From Acidobacteriota bacterium (GTDB taxonomy: Bacteria; Acidobacteriota; Blastocatellia; RBC074): 44,475 nt of DNA. The notes below the pieces were generated by a model. The model was not told the origin of the DNA. It searched no databases and saw only the letters and a list, made by a program, of their open reading frames with translations. How positions within the stretch are numbered: position 1 is the stretch's first letter; each line of letters opens with the position of its first letter. Position numbers and translations under genes: made by a program. Positions 20,048 through 28,000 of the stretch are shown piece by piece. The stretch lies in NCBI GenBank assembly GCA_018268995.1, contig JAFDVL010000042.1, positions 14,073 through 58,547 on the forward strand, read 5' to 3'.

Positions 20048-20578
20048 TTACTTCTTGTTGGGCAACAAGCGTGTACTCGTGCGCGATGTTTTGGTCGTCG
20101 GTTGGGCAGGCGCAGCATTGTTGGATGCCGACAATTCCGCCGCTTTATGGATCGCCGCACGAATGCGCAGATACGTCCCGCATCGGCATAGATTGCCATT
20201 CATCGCCGTGTCAATGTCCGCGTCAGTGGGCTTCGGCGTTTTTGCCAACAATGCGCACGCCGACATGATTTGCCCGGCTTGGCAATAACCACATTGCGGC
20301 ACATCGAGTTCCTGCCACGCGACCTGCACCGGATGCGAACCATCGGGCGAGAGTCCTTCAATCGTGGTGACAGTCGCATTCGCCGCTGCCGAAACAGGCG
20401 TCGAGCAGGAACGCATCGGTTTGCCGTTCAAGTGAACCGTACACGCGCCACATAATCCCATGCCGCAACCGAACTTCGTCCCCTTGAGATCAAGTTCGTC
20501 ACGCAACACCCAGAGCAATGGCGTCTCCGGGTCGCCGTCGAATTGCTGGTTCTTACCATTTACTTTCAGCTTAATCAT
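20048..20578 (-). CDS. 2Fe-2S subunit of molybdo-oxidoreductase (IorA-like)
   Basis: A 176-residue iron-sulfur subunit. The plant-ferredoxin-like cluster is bound by C38, C43, C46 and C58 (FGCGMGLCGACTVHL, MRSC), and the second, helical cluster by C96, C99, C131 and C133 (CGYCQAGQIMSACALL, NLCRCGTYLR). The core ends near 150; residues 150-176 are a Ser/Thr/Pro-rich tail not needed for the fold. It transfers electrons from the molybdenum subunit to an external acceptor. It has no signal of its own and is expected to travel with the Tat-bearing partner. It is co-transcribed with IorB-like and the cupin/CMD gene. The relic at 4797 shares its exact first nine residues. Confidence 0.93.
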   Translation of the reverse strand: MIKLKVNGKNQQFDGDPETPLLWVLRDELDLKGTKFGCGMGLCGACTVHLNGKPMRSCSTPVSAAANATVTTIEGLSPDGSHPVQVAWQELDVPQCGYCQAGQIMSACALLAKTPKPTDADIDTAMNGNLCRCGTYLRIRAAIHKAAELSASNNAAPAQPTTKTSRTSTRLLPNKK

Positions 20579-20610
20579 GAATTTCCTCCGCTACTTCGCT
20601 GAAGTAGCCG

Positions 20611-21471
20611 TTATCGTTGATTCGTCTGGAAAACCTCTCTGGCCACACCAAGCGCGGTAATCGCGTTCGGCCAGCCTGCGTAAAAGGCCATGTGCGTGAT
20701 CGTCTCAACGACTTCTTCCAGCGTCACGCCATTCGTACGCGCACGCGTAATATGTGAACGAAGCTGGTCGGGACGATTCATCGCAATCAGCGCCGCCACT
20801 GTCACCAGACTGCGGTCACGCCGGGAGAGTTGTGGACGCTCCCAAACATCGGCATAAAGTACGTCATCAGTAATCTCCGCCAGCTTGGGCGAGAAATCGC
20901 CGATGGCTCTGGCCGACGGTCTGTTGTTGGTCGTGGAAAGACGCGCAGGCGCTGGAACCGCTTGCACTTTGGCGGGCGCGTTGTATTGCGCGTCGCTGAC
21001 CTTTTCCATCCATTCGACTCGCTTGCCATCGGGCTGTTGTTCCGTCAGGGCAATGTGCGTCAGGCGGTCAGTCGTTGTCGCGCCGTGCCAATGCTTCACG
21101 CCCGGCGGCGTCCAGACGACATCGCCCAATTTGATTTCCTGCTTCTCTCCGCCTTCCTGCTGCACCCAGCCAGCGCCTGCGGTGACGATGAGTGTTTGTC
21201 CCATCGGATGAGAATGCCAGTTTGTTCGCGCGCCCGGCGCAAAGGTGACCCGCCCACCAGCAAGGCGTGAAGGGATAGTTGCCTCCAAGAGCGGTTCGAC
21301 GCCGACGGAACCCGTGAAGTTTTCGGCTTCTCTCATCTGCGGGGGCGGCGCACTGTTGCGCGTGATGCTGAGGGGTTTCGCATTCTGTGAATTTGGCTGA
21401 GCAGAAATCGCAACCGATAAACAAAGCAATAAGGCCGTGATGCCGAACCACACTTGACGTTTCACATTCAT
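20611..21471 (-). CDS. Secreted cupin-CMD fusion protein
   Basis: A 286-residue exported protein with signal peptide (WFGITALLLCLSVAISAQ). The N-terminal cupin domain, about residues 45-130, has metal-binding motifs NWHSHPMGQTLIV and GVKHWHGATT. The C-terminal carboxymuconolactone decarboxylase domain, about 180-275, shows RDRSLVTVAALIAMNRPDQL, SHITRARTNGVTLEEVVETI and HMAFYAGWPNAITAL. ATG 21471 is preferred because AGGAG sits at good spacing; the frame is open to 21495. Cupin/CMD fusions are known, for example among mandelonitrile-lyase-like and thioredoxin-linked proteins, but no specific reaction can be assigned. It sits between an aldo/keto reductase (20-base gap) and the IorAB-like genes (32-base gap) in one operon. 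Confidence 0.9.
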   Translation of the reverse strand: MNVKRQVWFGITALLLCLSVAISAQPNSQNAKPLSITRNSAPPPQMREAENFTGSVGVEPLLEATIPSRLAGGRVTFAPGARTNWHSHPMGQTLIVTAGAGWVQQEGGEKQEIKLGDVVWTPPGVKHWHGATTTDRLTHIALTEQQPDGKRVEWMEKVSDAQYNAPAKVQAVPAPARLSTTNNRPSARAIGDFSPKLAEITDDVLYADVWERPQLSRRDRSLVTVAALIAMNRPDQLRSHITRARTNGVTLEEVVETITHMAFYAGWPNAITALGVAREVFQTNQR

Positions 21472-21491
21472 GAATTTGCTCCTGCGATGAT

Positions 21492-22487
21492 TCAACGATT
21501 GATCATCTTCTGTGCCGCTGCTGGATAGCGTTCGCCTTGTATTGCGAGTTGCGATACGGCGCTATCAATTTCGCGCAAGTCGTCGGCTGTCAGTTCGACG
21601 TTTGCTGCACCGAGGTTTTCTTGCAACCGATGCAGCTTCGTCGTGCCGGGAATGGGAACAATCCACGGCTTCTGCGCTAATACCCAGGCGAGTGCGATTT
21701 GTGCGGGTGTAGCGTTCTTGCTATGGGCAATGTCACTGATGAGATCAACGACGGCCTGATTGGCCTTGCGATTTTCGGCGGAAAAGCGTGGCACGACGTT
21801 GCGGAAATCCGTGCTGTCGAACGTCGTGGTTTCGTCAATCTTGCCCGTCAGAAAGCCTTTGCCCAATGGACTGAAGGGAACGAAACCAATGCCGAGTTCT
21901 GCGAGCGTCGGCAGGATTTCCGCTTCCGGTTCGCGCCACCATAATGAATATTCGCTTTGCAGTGCGGTCACAGACTGAACGGCGTGCGCACGACGAATTG
22001 TTTGTGCGCCTGCTTCGGAAAGGCCGAAGTGCTTGACCTTACCTTCTTGAATCAGGTCTTTGACGGCCCCTGCCACATCTTCAATCGGCACGTTCGGATC
22101 AACGCGATGCTGATAGAACAAATCAATCACATCGGTCTTGAGTCGTTTGAGCGAAGCTTCCGCGACTTCTTTGATATGCTCCGGTCGGCTGTCCAACTCA
22201 CTCCACCGTCCACTGCCATCGGCAGCAGGTTTGAAGCCGAATTTCGTTGCGATGACGACTTGCTCGCGGACAGGCGCGAGCGCTTCGCCGACGAGTTCTT
22301 CGTTCGTGAATGGGCCATACACTTCCGCCGTATCGAAGAAATTAACGCCGCTTTCGACGGCGGCGCGAATCACCGCAATCATTTCCTGTTTGTCCTGCGG
22401 CGGGCCGTAGCCAAAGCTCATGCCCATGCAGCCCAGCCCGATTGATGAAACTTCCAAGTTACTACTTCCAAGTTTTCGTTTCTGCAT
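21492..22487 (-). CDS. Aldo/keto reductase
   Basis: A 331-residue NADPH-dependent aldo/keto reductase (TIM barrel). The catalytic tetrad is D52 and Y57 in FFDTAEVYG, K82 in ATKFGF and H127 in FYQHRVD. Coenzyme-binding C-terminal motif: IVPIPGTTKLHRLQENLGA. A strong AGGAGG precedes the ATG. It is the first gene of the AKR - cupin/CMD - 2Fe-2S - molybdenum-subunit operon and lies divergent from an AraC regulator. AKR beside cupin and IorAB-type genes suggests a small aldehyde or ring-compound detoxification pathway, but the substrate is open. Confidence 0.92.
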   Translation of the reverse strand: MQKRKLGSSNLEVSSIGLGCMGMSFGYGPPQDKQEMIAVIRAAVESGVNFFDTAEVYGPFTNEELVGEALAPVREQVVIATKFGFKPAADGSGRWSELDSRPEHIKEVAEASLKRLKTDVIDLFYQHRVDPNVPIEDVAGAVKDLIQEGKVKHFGLSEAGAQTIRRAHAVQSVTALQSEYSLWWREPEAEILPTLAELGIGFVPFSPLGKGFLTGKIDETTTFDSTDFRNVVPRFSAENRKANQAVVDLISDIAHSKNATPAQIALAWVLAQKPWIVPIPGTTKLHRLQENLGAANVELTADDLREIDSAVSQLAIQGERYPAAAQKMINR

Positions 22488-22567
22488 TTTTCCTCCTATG
22501 TATCCTAGTGTTTGATCTGAATTCTAAAGACTTTGAGCTAGCGAAGGGTAAGACGATTCTCGCGAAT

Positions 22568-22579
22568 GATTGTACAATC
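22568..22579. promoter_or_regulatory. Perfect palindrome in divergent AKR/AraC promoter region
   Basis: GATTGTACAATC is fully self-complementary and lies midway in the 149-base space between the divergent AKR operon and AraC gene. It is a candidate operator; chance occurrence of a 12-base palindrome in this length is small but not negligible. Confidence 0.4.
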
Positions 22580-22636
22580 CTGCAAATCCCTTGCGTGTCG
22601 CATGCCAACCGGAACCAAAAAAGCTAAGATAACTTT

Positions 22637-23563
22637 ATGAATCAAAAAGACTCCAAACGCGAAGTACAAAGGATGCAAATCAACCGAGAAGAACTGGTCG
22701 AGCGAATTGCCCACCGCCTTCCCGAAGATGGCATATTGGACGTATTCCCCGGCTTTCGGCTCGCTCGTTCTTCCAAACCGACGGGGCCGATTCATGCCGT
22801 GTATCAGCCTGCATTCTGCTTCGTCGCCCAGGGTCGCAAGCAAGCAATGCTAGGCGAAGAAGTGTTCTGGTACGATCCGGGACATTACTTAATCTATACA
22901 GTTGATTTGCCTCTCACCTTTCAGGTCAAAGAAGCGTCGCCAGAACTCCCCTATCTTGGTTTCCGGCTAAATCTTGACCCGTCTCTTGTCGCCTCAGTGA
23001 TCATGGAATCCGGCCTTGAACCCCAAAAAGGCAACACAACGATGAAGGCAATGGACGTCGGCAAGATGGATTCCCAGCTGCTTGATGCGGCTGTTCGACT
23101 GGTTCAACTGCTAGACGCACCGAATGAGCGCCAGGTGCTTGCGCCGCTCATCATCAGAGAGATCGTTTTTCGGCTTTTAGCAGGAGGGCAAGGAGCACGA
23201 CTCAACCATCTGCTGGTGGCAGGAGTTGACACGCAACGCATTTCCAAGGCGATTGGTCATCTGCGCGCACACTTCGATGAACCGCTGAAAATTGAAAACA
23301 TCGCCCGCCAACTCGGCATGAGCGTTTCCGGCTTCCATCATCACTTCAAATCCGTCACCGCCATGAGTCCGTTGCAATTCCAGAAACAAATCCGATTGCA
23401 GGAAGCGCGCCGCCTGATGCTCGGCGAAGACCTGGACGCGGCGAGCGCCGGGTTCCGTGTGGGCTACGAAGACCCCGCCTACTTCAGCCGTGACTACAAA
23501 AAGCTGTTCGGCGCACCGCCGCAACGTGACATCGCCAGGCTGCGCAGCAATCTTGAACTATAG
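22637..23563 (+). CDS. AraC-family regulator (AraC_N type)
   Basis: A 308-residue regulator. The N-terminal half matches the AraC_N cupin-like domain (PIHAVYQPAFCFVAQGRKQA, YDPGHYLIYTVDLPLTFQV). The C-terminal double helix-turn-helix reads KAIGHLRAHFDEPLKIENIA, QLGMSVSGFHHHFKSVTAMS, LQEARRLMLGEDLDAASAG and VGYEDPAYFSRDYKKLFGAP. It is divergent from the AKR - cupin/CMD - IorAB-like operon and is the obvious candidate activator of it; AraC_N regulators often neighbour aldo/keto reductases. The start is uncertain: ATG 22637 or ATG 22673 (MQINREELV), neither with a strong SD. Confidence 0.9.
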   Translation: MNQKDSKREVQRMQINREELVERIAHRLPEDGILDVFPGFRLARSSKPTGPIHAVYQPAFCFVAQGRKQAMLGEEVFWYDPGHYLIYTVDLPLTFQVKEASPELPYLGFRLNLDPSLVASVIMESGLEPQKGNTTMKAMDVGKMDSQLLDAAVRLVQLLDAPNERQVLAPLIIREIVFRLLAGGQGARLNHLLVAGVDTQRISKAIGHLRAHFDEPLKIENIARQLGMSVSGFHHHFKSVTAMSPLQFQKQIRLQEARRLMLGEDLDAASAGFRVGYEDPAYFSRDYKKLFGAPPQRDIARLRSNLEL

Positions 23564-23584
23564 AGATTAAGAAAAAGGAATTCC

Positions 23585-23709
23585 GAGGAACCACGGGGAG
23601 CACGGAGTTCACGGGGAAGAGAAAGTGCATACAAGGCAATAAATTCACGGGCACCCCTTCCGACTCCATTTCCGATTTCCCCGTGCCCCCCGTGTCCCTC
23701 GTGGTTTTC
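23585..23709. repeat. Element D hairpin repeat
   Basis: Imperfect inverted repeat downstream of the AraC gene: left arm 23585-23617 (GAGGAACCACGGGGAGCACG...) and right arm 23678-23709 (...CCGTGTCCCTCGTGGTTTTC), about three-quarters complementary. A related element with the same ACCACGGAG...CTCCGTGGT theme lies inside the PSCyt gene at 30042-30165. It may also stop transcription between the convergent AraC and exonuclease genes. Confidence 0.7.
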
Positions 23710-23816
23710 TATTTCTTGAATGCTATCTAAAATTTTCAAGCTGAAAATCACATCCTCTAACTTTTCACAGCTGAACATAGACCTGCGGTTACTGCTGACC
23801 TGGATGTTGCTGCCAT

Positions 23817-24338
23817 CTACCACTTCAGGATTTTCTTTGGTGAAAAGAGACGATGATGTTGTTGAGCCGCAATGACGATCCGGGCACAGGCTTCGGCGTC
23901 AGAAAGGGCGTCGTGGTGTTTGAGGGGAATTTGTAAATGCTCGCAAACCAGATTGAGTTTGTTGGAAGGAAGCTGCCAGGTTTGTCGCGCCAGCTTCACG
24001 GTGCAGCGAAAGGGCAAGGCAGGCATTGACAAGCCCGAAGCAGTGCAACAGGCTTGCAAAACGCCCCTGTCAAACGAAGCATTGTGGGCGACGAAATGAT
24101 CTGCACCTTGCAGGAATTCCTCCATTGTCGGCCAGATTTCACCAAATGTGGGAGCGTTTTTGACATGTTCCCATTTGATGCCGTGGATGTACGTAAACTG
24201 AAAACGCGAACGTGGCGGGCGAATCAAGGTCTGCGTTTTGGCAACGATTTCATTGCCTTCGACGCGGACTAACGCTACCGAGCAGGCACTATCCGGGCCA
24301 TAATCTGCGGTCTCAAAATCTATCGCGACAAATTTCAT
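23817..24338 (-). CDS. DnaQ-like 3'-5' exonuclease
   Basis: A 173-residue DEDDh exonuclease resembling the DNA polymerase III epsilon domain. Motif I has D7 and E9 (AIDFETADYG), motif II D90 (FVAHNASFDRGVL), motif III H142 and D147 (KHHDALSDAEACARI). All four metal ligands and the general-base His are present. The protein is a stand-alone exonuclease; similar ones act in DNA repair or RNA turnover. The start codon lies only 11 bases after a perfect 27-base hairpin (element B), with a weak SD, so expression may be affected by that structure. It follows the ADH gene on the same strand. Confidence 0.9.
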   Translation of the reverse strand: MKFVAIDFETADYGPDSACSVALVRVEGNEIVAKTQTLIRPPRSRFQFTYIHGIKWEHVKNAPTFGEIWPTMEEFLQGADHFVAHNASFDRGVLQACCTASGLSMPALPFRCTVKLARQTWQLPSNKLNLVCEHLQIPLKHHDALSDAEACARIVIAAQQHHRLFSPKKILKW

Positions 24339-24349
24339 GGTTCTTTCAA

Positions 24350-24424
24350 GGCATGGAGTACAAGCTTTAGCTTGGCTTTTCGTTTATCAAGCAAACTGCC
24401 AAGCTAAAGCTTGTACTCCATGCC
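24350..24424. repeat. Element B hairpin repeat, copy 1
   Basis: A perfect 27-base inverted repeat: left arm 24350-24376, right arm 24398-24424, both built on GCATGGAGTACAAGCTTTAG. It fills the space between the ADH stop (24428) and the exonuclease start. Copies 2 and 3 are at 32808-32881 and 36071-36142. Confidence 0.9.
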
Positions 24425-24427
24425 TTT

Positions 24428-25441
24428 CTACATTGTCAGCACAACACGTCCGACCAGCTTTCCGCCTTTCATCTCGTCCAGGATTCCATTTATTTCCGGC
24501 AATGTGGCCGTGGTGTAATGGCAACGAATGCCGCTTTCGGCGGCAAGTTGCAGGACTTCCTGTAAATCCTTTCGCGTGCCAACAGTTGAGGCCATAATTT
24601 TGAACTCGCCCGCCAGCATTGCCTGAATATCCAGCGGAATCGGCTCCGGCGTCATTCCGACGATGACCAGCGTTCCCATTCGCCTGAGCGAGCGCAGCGC
24701 CGTTTCATATGCGGCTTTGCTGCCCGATGTCACGATGGCAACGTGTGCGCCGTTGCGGGCTTTGATTTCTTTGTATGCGGTCGTCGTTGCAGCATTGACT
24801 GTCCAATCGGCTCCGCATTCTGTGGCCAGCTGTAATTTGTCTTCAGCAATATCTACGGCTCCGACTTCCAAGCCCAGTTTTTTCCCAATCTGCACCGCCA
24901 GATGACCAAGGCCGCCGATGCCGAAAATCACGAGACGTTCGCCCGCCCGAATGCCGGAAACCTTGATCGCGCGATAGACCGTGACGCCAGCACAGAGCAA
25001 GGGCGCGGCTTCTGTAAAGCTGAGTTCATCCGGGATTTTGGCAGTATGACTGGCCTGCGCGATAGCATATTCGGCATAGCCACCATCCACCATCAAGCCC
25101 GTAATTTTCTGTTTGCCGCACATCGTTTCCTGCCCGGACTGACAGTATTCGCACACGCCACAGGTTTGGTGCAGCCACGGCACGCCAACACGGTCTCCGA
25201 TTGCAAAATCGGCCACGCCTTCGCCAACGGCAGCAATCGTTCCGGCAATTTCGTGTCCAAGAATTAACGGCAATTTGGCAACCGGCTTCAGCTTTGTCCA
25301 ATCGCCTAAAGCAATGTGCAAATCAGAATGACAAACCCCACTGGCAACAACTTTGACGAGCACCTGTCCTGCACCCGGTGTCGGTGTGGGTACGTCTTCG
25401 AGCGTTAACGGCTGTGCGAAATCGTGAAGGATTGCGGCTTT
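24428..25441 (-). CDS. Zinc-dependent alcohol dehydrogenase
   Basis: A 337-residue zinc MDR alcohol dehydrogenase of the AdhP/AdhA type. Catalytic zinc ligands are C38 (SGVCHSDLH), H64-E65 (ILGHE) and the Cys in PLLCAGVTVY; the structural zinc is held by C95, C98, C101 and C109. The Rossmann motif is FGIGGLGHLAVQIGKKLG and D after GAV suggests NAD. ATG 25441 (MKAAILHDF) matches the family start; the longer reading from 25504 is unlikely. It oxidises or reduces short-chain alcohols and aldehydes. It is separated by a hairpin from the sugar-binding lipoprotein gene upstream. Confidence 0.93.
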   Translation of the reverse strand, partial: KAAILHDFAQPLTLEDVPTPTPGAGQVLVKVVASGVCHSDLHIALGDWTKLKPVAKLPLILGHEIAGTIAAVGEGVADFAIGDRVGVPWLHQTCGVCEYCQSGQETMCGKQKITGLMVDGGYAEYAIAQASHTAKIPDELSFTEAAPLLCAGVTVYRAIKVSGIRAGERLVIFGIGGLGHLAVQIGKKLGLEVGAVDIAEDKLQLATECGADWTVNAATTTAYKEIKARNGAHVAIVTSGSKAAYETALRSLRRMGTLVIVGMTPEPIPLDIQAMLAGEFKIMASTVGTRKDLQEVLQLAAESGIRCHYTTATLPEINGILDEMKGGKLVGRVVLTM

Positions 25442-25469
25442 CATATGGTCATTCCCAGCGTTGAGCAGA

Positions 25470-25525
25470 AGCCCGACTGAAAAGACGTAGGGGCGCACCT
25501 TCACGCCTGCCTTTACGGTCGGGCT
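25470..25525. terminator. Hairpin between sugar-binding protein and ADH
   Basis: AGCCCGAC at 25470-25477 pairs with GTCGGGCT at 25518-25525 across a long partly structured loop. TTTTGC follows on the plus strand, AAAAG precedes on the minus strand. It could attenuate read-through from the upstream gene. Confidence 0.4.
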
Positions 25526-25546
25526 TTTGCCTCATGTCTTCGTGTC

Positions 25547-26548
25547 CTAACTTCGACCACGCAGTTTATTAATCTTGGCGATGAACTCTTCTACGCCATC
25601 TTTTTTGATTGCCAGGGTCGGAACAAAAATTTGCTTGCTGGCAGGAATGACGGATTTATCGCCGCCGATCACCTGAGCCATCAGCTTGATGGATTGATAG
25701 CCAAATTCAAATGGTTGTTGCACGACCGTCGCATAAATCGAACCTTCTTTGACGCCCGCCAGGGTTTCGTCTTCTTCATCGAAGGCGATGATTTTGACCT
25801 TGCCGACTTTGTTCGCTTCTTTGACGGCGCTCAAAATCGCCGGGCCGTTGTATGACCACAGTCCGACCATTCCGACCAGGTCATTGTATTTGACCAGCGC
25901 GTCTGCCGGATTAGATTTGGCGCGGACGCGATCTGTGTCGTCTGTGCGAAGGTCGAGGATTTTGATGTTGGAACCTTCCAACGCTTTTTTCAGCCCCTCG
26001 TATCGTTCCTTCGCATTTTGCGCATCCGCCTTGCCGACAAACACCATGATGTTGCCGCCCTGAGGCAATGCTTCTTTCACCAGTTTGCCTGCTTGTTCGC
26101 CTGCGGCCACGTTATCCGTTCCGATATAGAAGGCGCGATTGCTGGCGGGAGCATCGGAATCCTGCGTCACGACTAACGCCTGTGATGCGACGCGATTCAG
26201 CATTTGCACCTGGTTGGCCGGATCGTTCGGGCTGATCGCCATGCCGTCAATGCCTTTGGCGACAAGGTCATCCACAATGCGCTGTTGTTCGGCTGCGGTG
26301 CCTTGTCCCGGCAATTGAAATTCGACTTCGACGTTGGGTAATTCTGCCGCCGCTTTTTCGGTGCCTTTGCGGGCAATTGTCCAGAAATCCGAGGGATTAT
26401 TGGTGACAAAGGCTAAGCGCAATTTTTTGCCACCGCCTCCTGGTGTGCTGCTTCCGCCGCTGCTGCCTGCGTTATTGCACGAAGCAGAAAAAACAGCGAA
26501 CGCACCAATGAGTAGATAAACCAAAGCCCGGTTCAGACCGGTTTTCAT
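25547..26548 (-). CDS. Ribose-type sugar ABC substrate-binding lipoprotein
   Basis: A 333-residue periplasmic binding protein (peripla_BP_4, RbsB-like). Lipoprotein signal with Cys near 24 (AVFSASC), followed by a Gly/Ser linker (GSSGGSSTPGGGG). Sugar-binding fold motifs: LAFVTNNPSDFWTIARKG, QRIVDDLVAKGIDGMAISP, VVTQDSDAPASNRAFYIGTD, GLWSYNGPAILSAVKEA, IIAFDEEDETLAGVKEG, ATVVQQPFEFGYQSIKLMA. Family members deliver pentoses or related sugars to an ABC permease. No permease or ATPase gene lies within the window on either side, so it is orphaned here. It is 104 bases downstream of the FGE-like gene. Confidence 0.9.
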   Translation of the reverse strand: MKTGLNRALVYLLIGAFAVFSASCNNAGSSGGSSTPGGGGKKLRLAFVTNNPSDFWTIARKGTEKAAAELPNVEVEFQLPGQGTAAEQQRIVDDLVAKGIDGMAISPNDPANQVQMLNRVASQALVVTQDSDAPASNRAFYIGTDNVAAGEQAGKLVKEALPQGGNIMVFVGKADAQNAKERYEGLKKALEGSNIKILDLRTDDTDRVRAKSNPADALVKYNDLVGMVGLWSYNGPAILSAVKEANKVGKVKIIAFDEEDETLAGVKEGSIYATVVQQPFEFGYQSIKLMAQVIGGDKSVIPASKQIFVPTLAIKKDGVEEFIAKINKLRGRS

Positions 26549-26652
26549 ATTGTTTGCCTCCTATAGGTTGAGTTGATTACGAATTGATCGCGGTGATTGT
26601 ATACAGCCCCGGCGATTTTGAGAAATGACGCGATGTAAAAACGACGGTTTTG

Positions 26653-27927
26653 TTACGACACAGGCTTCACGCAACGAAAGCCGACGTGGCTGGCACCGCT
26701 GTCAATTGCGCCTTTGCCACGGCTGCCAACGTGATAGCGCGCGCAATACTGGTCGCTGCACATCAATGACCCGCTTTTTTGCACGCGCTTTGGAATGCCC
26801 GGCTCCTGTGGATCGTGGCTGTCAGCGGGGCCTTGCGGATTTTTCACGGCCTCTTTTGAGGCGATTTTCTCGAAGTAATCCGGGCGATACCAATCTGCGC
26901 ACCACTGCCACACGTTGCCGCCCACATCGTAAAGCCCGAATCCATTGGGCGGGAACGCCATCACAGGCGAAGTCACAGTCTTGTAACCATCTTCACCGGA
27001 GTCCGCGTTGGGAAATTTGCCCTGCCAGATATTTGCCGCCCATTTGCCGCCGGGCTTGAGTTCATTGCCCCAGGCAAATTTATTTCGATCCAGGCCACCG
27101 CGCGCAGCAAATTCAAATTCGGCTTCGGTGGGCAATCGCTTCCCTGTCCATTTTGCGTACTCGACCGCATCCAGCCACGCGATGTGAACGACTGGATGAT
27201 CCATACGATTTTTGATGTTGCTCTTCGGCCCATCAGGATGCCGCCAGTTTGCGCCCTTTTGATACTTCCACCAGACGTAGGCATTGTCGAGCGGCACAGC
27301 CTGCTTGGGTGGATTGAAAACAATCGAACCAGCCACCAGCATTTCCGGTTTTGCGCCGGGATAATCTTCGGCCTTTGGCGTGCGTTCCGCAATTGTGATG
27401 TAGCCTGTAGCCTGCGCGAATTTTTCAAACTCGGCATTCGTCACGGGCGTCTTGTCTATCCAATACCCATCCAACGAAACCAGATGTACCGGCTCGGCGT
27501 CCGGCATATCACAATCATCGCAGCCCATCCAAAATGTGCCGCCCGCAATCCACACCATGCCTTCCGGCGCAGGGCCGGGCGCAGGAGTTTTATTGATGCT
27601 CGCCTGCGCAGCACTGGCCGCATCCGGTGTTTTGCTGCTTGCTTCGTGATGCGCATGAGCCTCACTGATCTGTACCGTTGGCGCGGTTGAAGTGCAGCTT
27701 GTAAAAATAAATAGAGATGCCGCGAGCAAACTCCAAAACGCGAAGCGCCTGGGAGCGCAGGCGTCCCGCCTGCTAAGAGCGCGTAAAGATGCGCTCGGTT
27801 CCTGTCCGGGAAATTCTTTATTTGAAAGCAATAGTCGTTTGAGAAATTGTCTTCGCTTTTGCTGCGACAACAGCAGGCGGGACGCCTGCGCTCCCAGGCG
27901 CTTCGCGTTTTCGGTAAGTTCAATCAT
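26653..27927 (-). CDS. FGE-sulfatase-like (SUMF1) lipoprotein
   Basis: A 424-residue protein of the formylglycine-generating enzyme family. Residues 110-424 hold the domain: EGMVWIAGGTFWMGCDDC, SLDGYWIDKTPVTNAEFEKF, HPVVHIAWLDAVEYAKWTGK, RLPTEAEFEFAARGG, GNVWQWCADWY and SGSLMCSDQYCARY. Both Cys of the active-site pair (C390 and C395) are present, so copper-dependent oxidation of a sulfatase Cys is possible; many relatives have other roles. A lipoprotein-like segment SLLAASLFIFTSC occurs near 67-79. The first ~65 residues are encoded by a 40-base inverted repeat (element C) and its spacer, and are unlike any signal. The true start may be non-ATG, or the N-terminus has been replaced. Confidence 0.85.
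   Translation of the reverse strand: MIELTENAKRLGAQASRLLLSQQKRRQFLKRLLLSNKEFPGQEPSASLRALSRRDACAPRRFAFWSLLAASLFIFTSCTSTAPTVQISEAHAHHEASSKTPDAASAAQASINKTPAPGPAPEGMVWIAGGTFWMGCDDCDMPDAEPVHLVSLDGYWIDKTPVTNAEFEKFAQATGYITIAERTPKAEDYPGAKPEMLVAGSIVFNPPKQAVPLDNAYVWWKYQKGANWRHPDGPKSNIKNRMDHPVVHIAWLDAVEYAKWTGKRLPTEAEFEFAARGGLDRNKFAWGNELKPGGKWAANIWQGKFPNADSGEDGYKTVTSPVMAFPPNGFGLYDVGGNVWQWCADWYRPDYFEKIASKEAVKNPQGPADSHDPQEPGIPKRVQKSGSLMCSDQYCARYHVGSRGKGAIDSGASHVGFRCVKPVS
27735..27911. repeat. Element C: 40-base perfect inverted repeat
   Basis: Left arm 27735-27774 (AAAACGCGAAGCGCCTGGGA...) and right arm 27872-27911 are exact reverse complements, with a 97-base spacer that contains a smaller GAGCGC/GCGCTC hairpin. 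It lies wholly in the 5' part of the FGE-like reading frame and is translated as GAQASRL ... RRDACAPRR. It is MITE-like, with no transposase. Confidence 0.92.
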
Positions 27928-28000
27928 TCATTCGTACTCTTGCTTCATGAATTTGGGGTAAGCGGGATCATCCCATTTTGAGAACGCATTCCGCAAGTGA

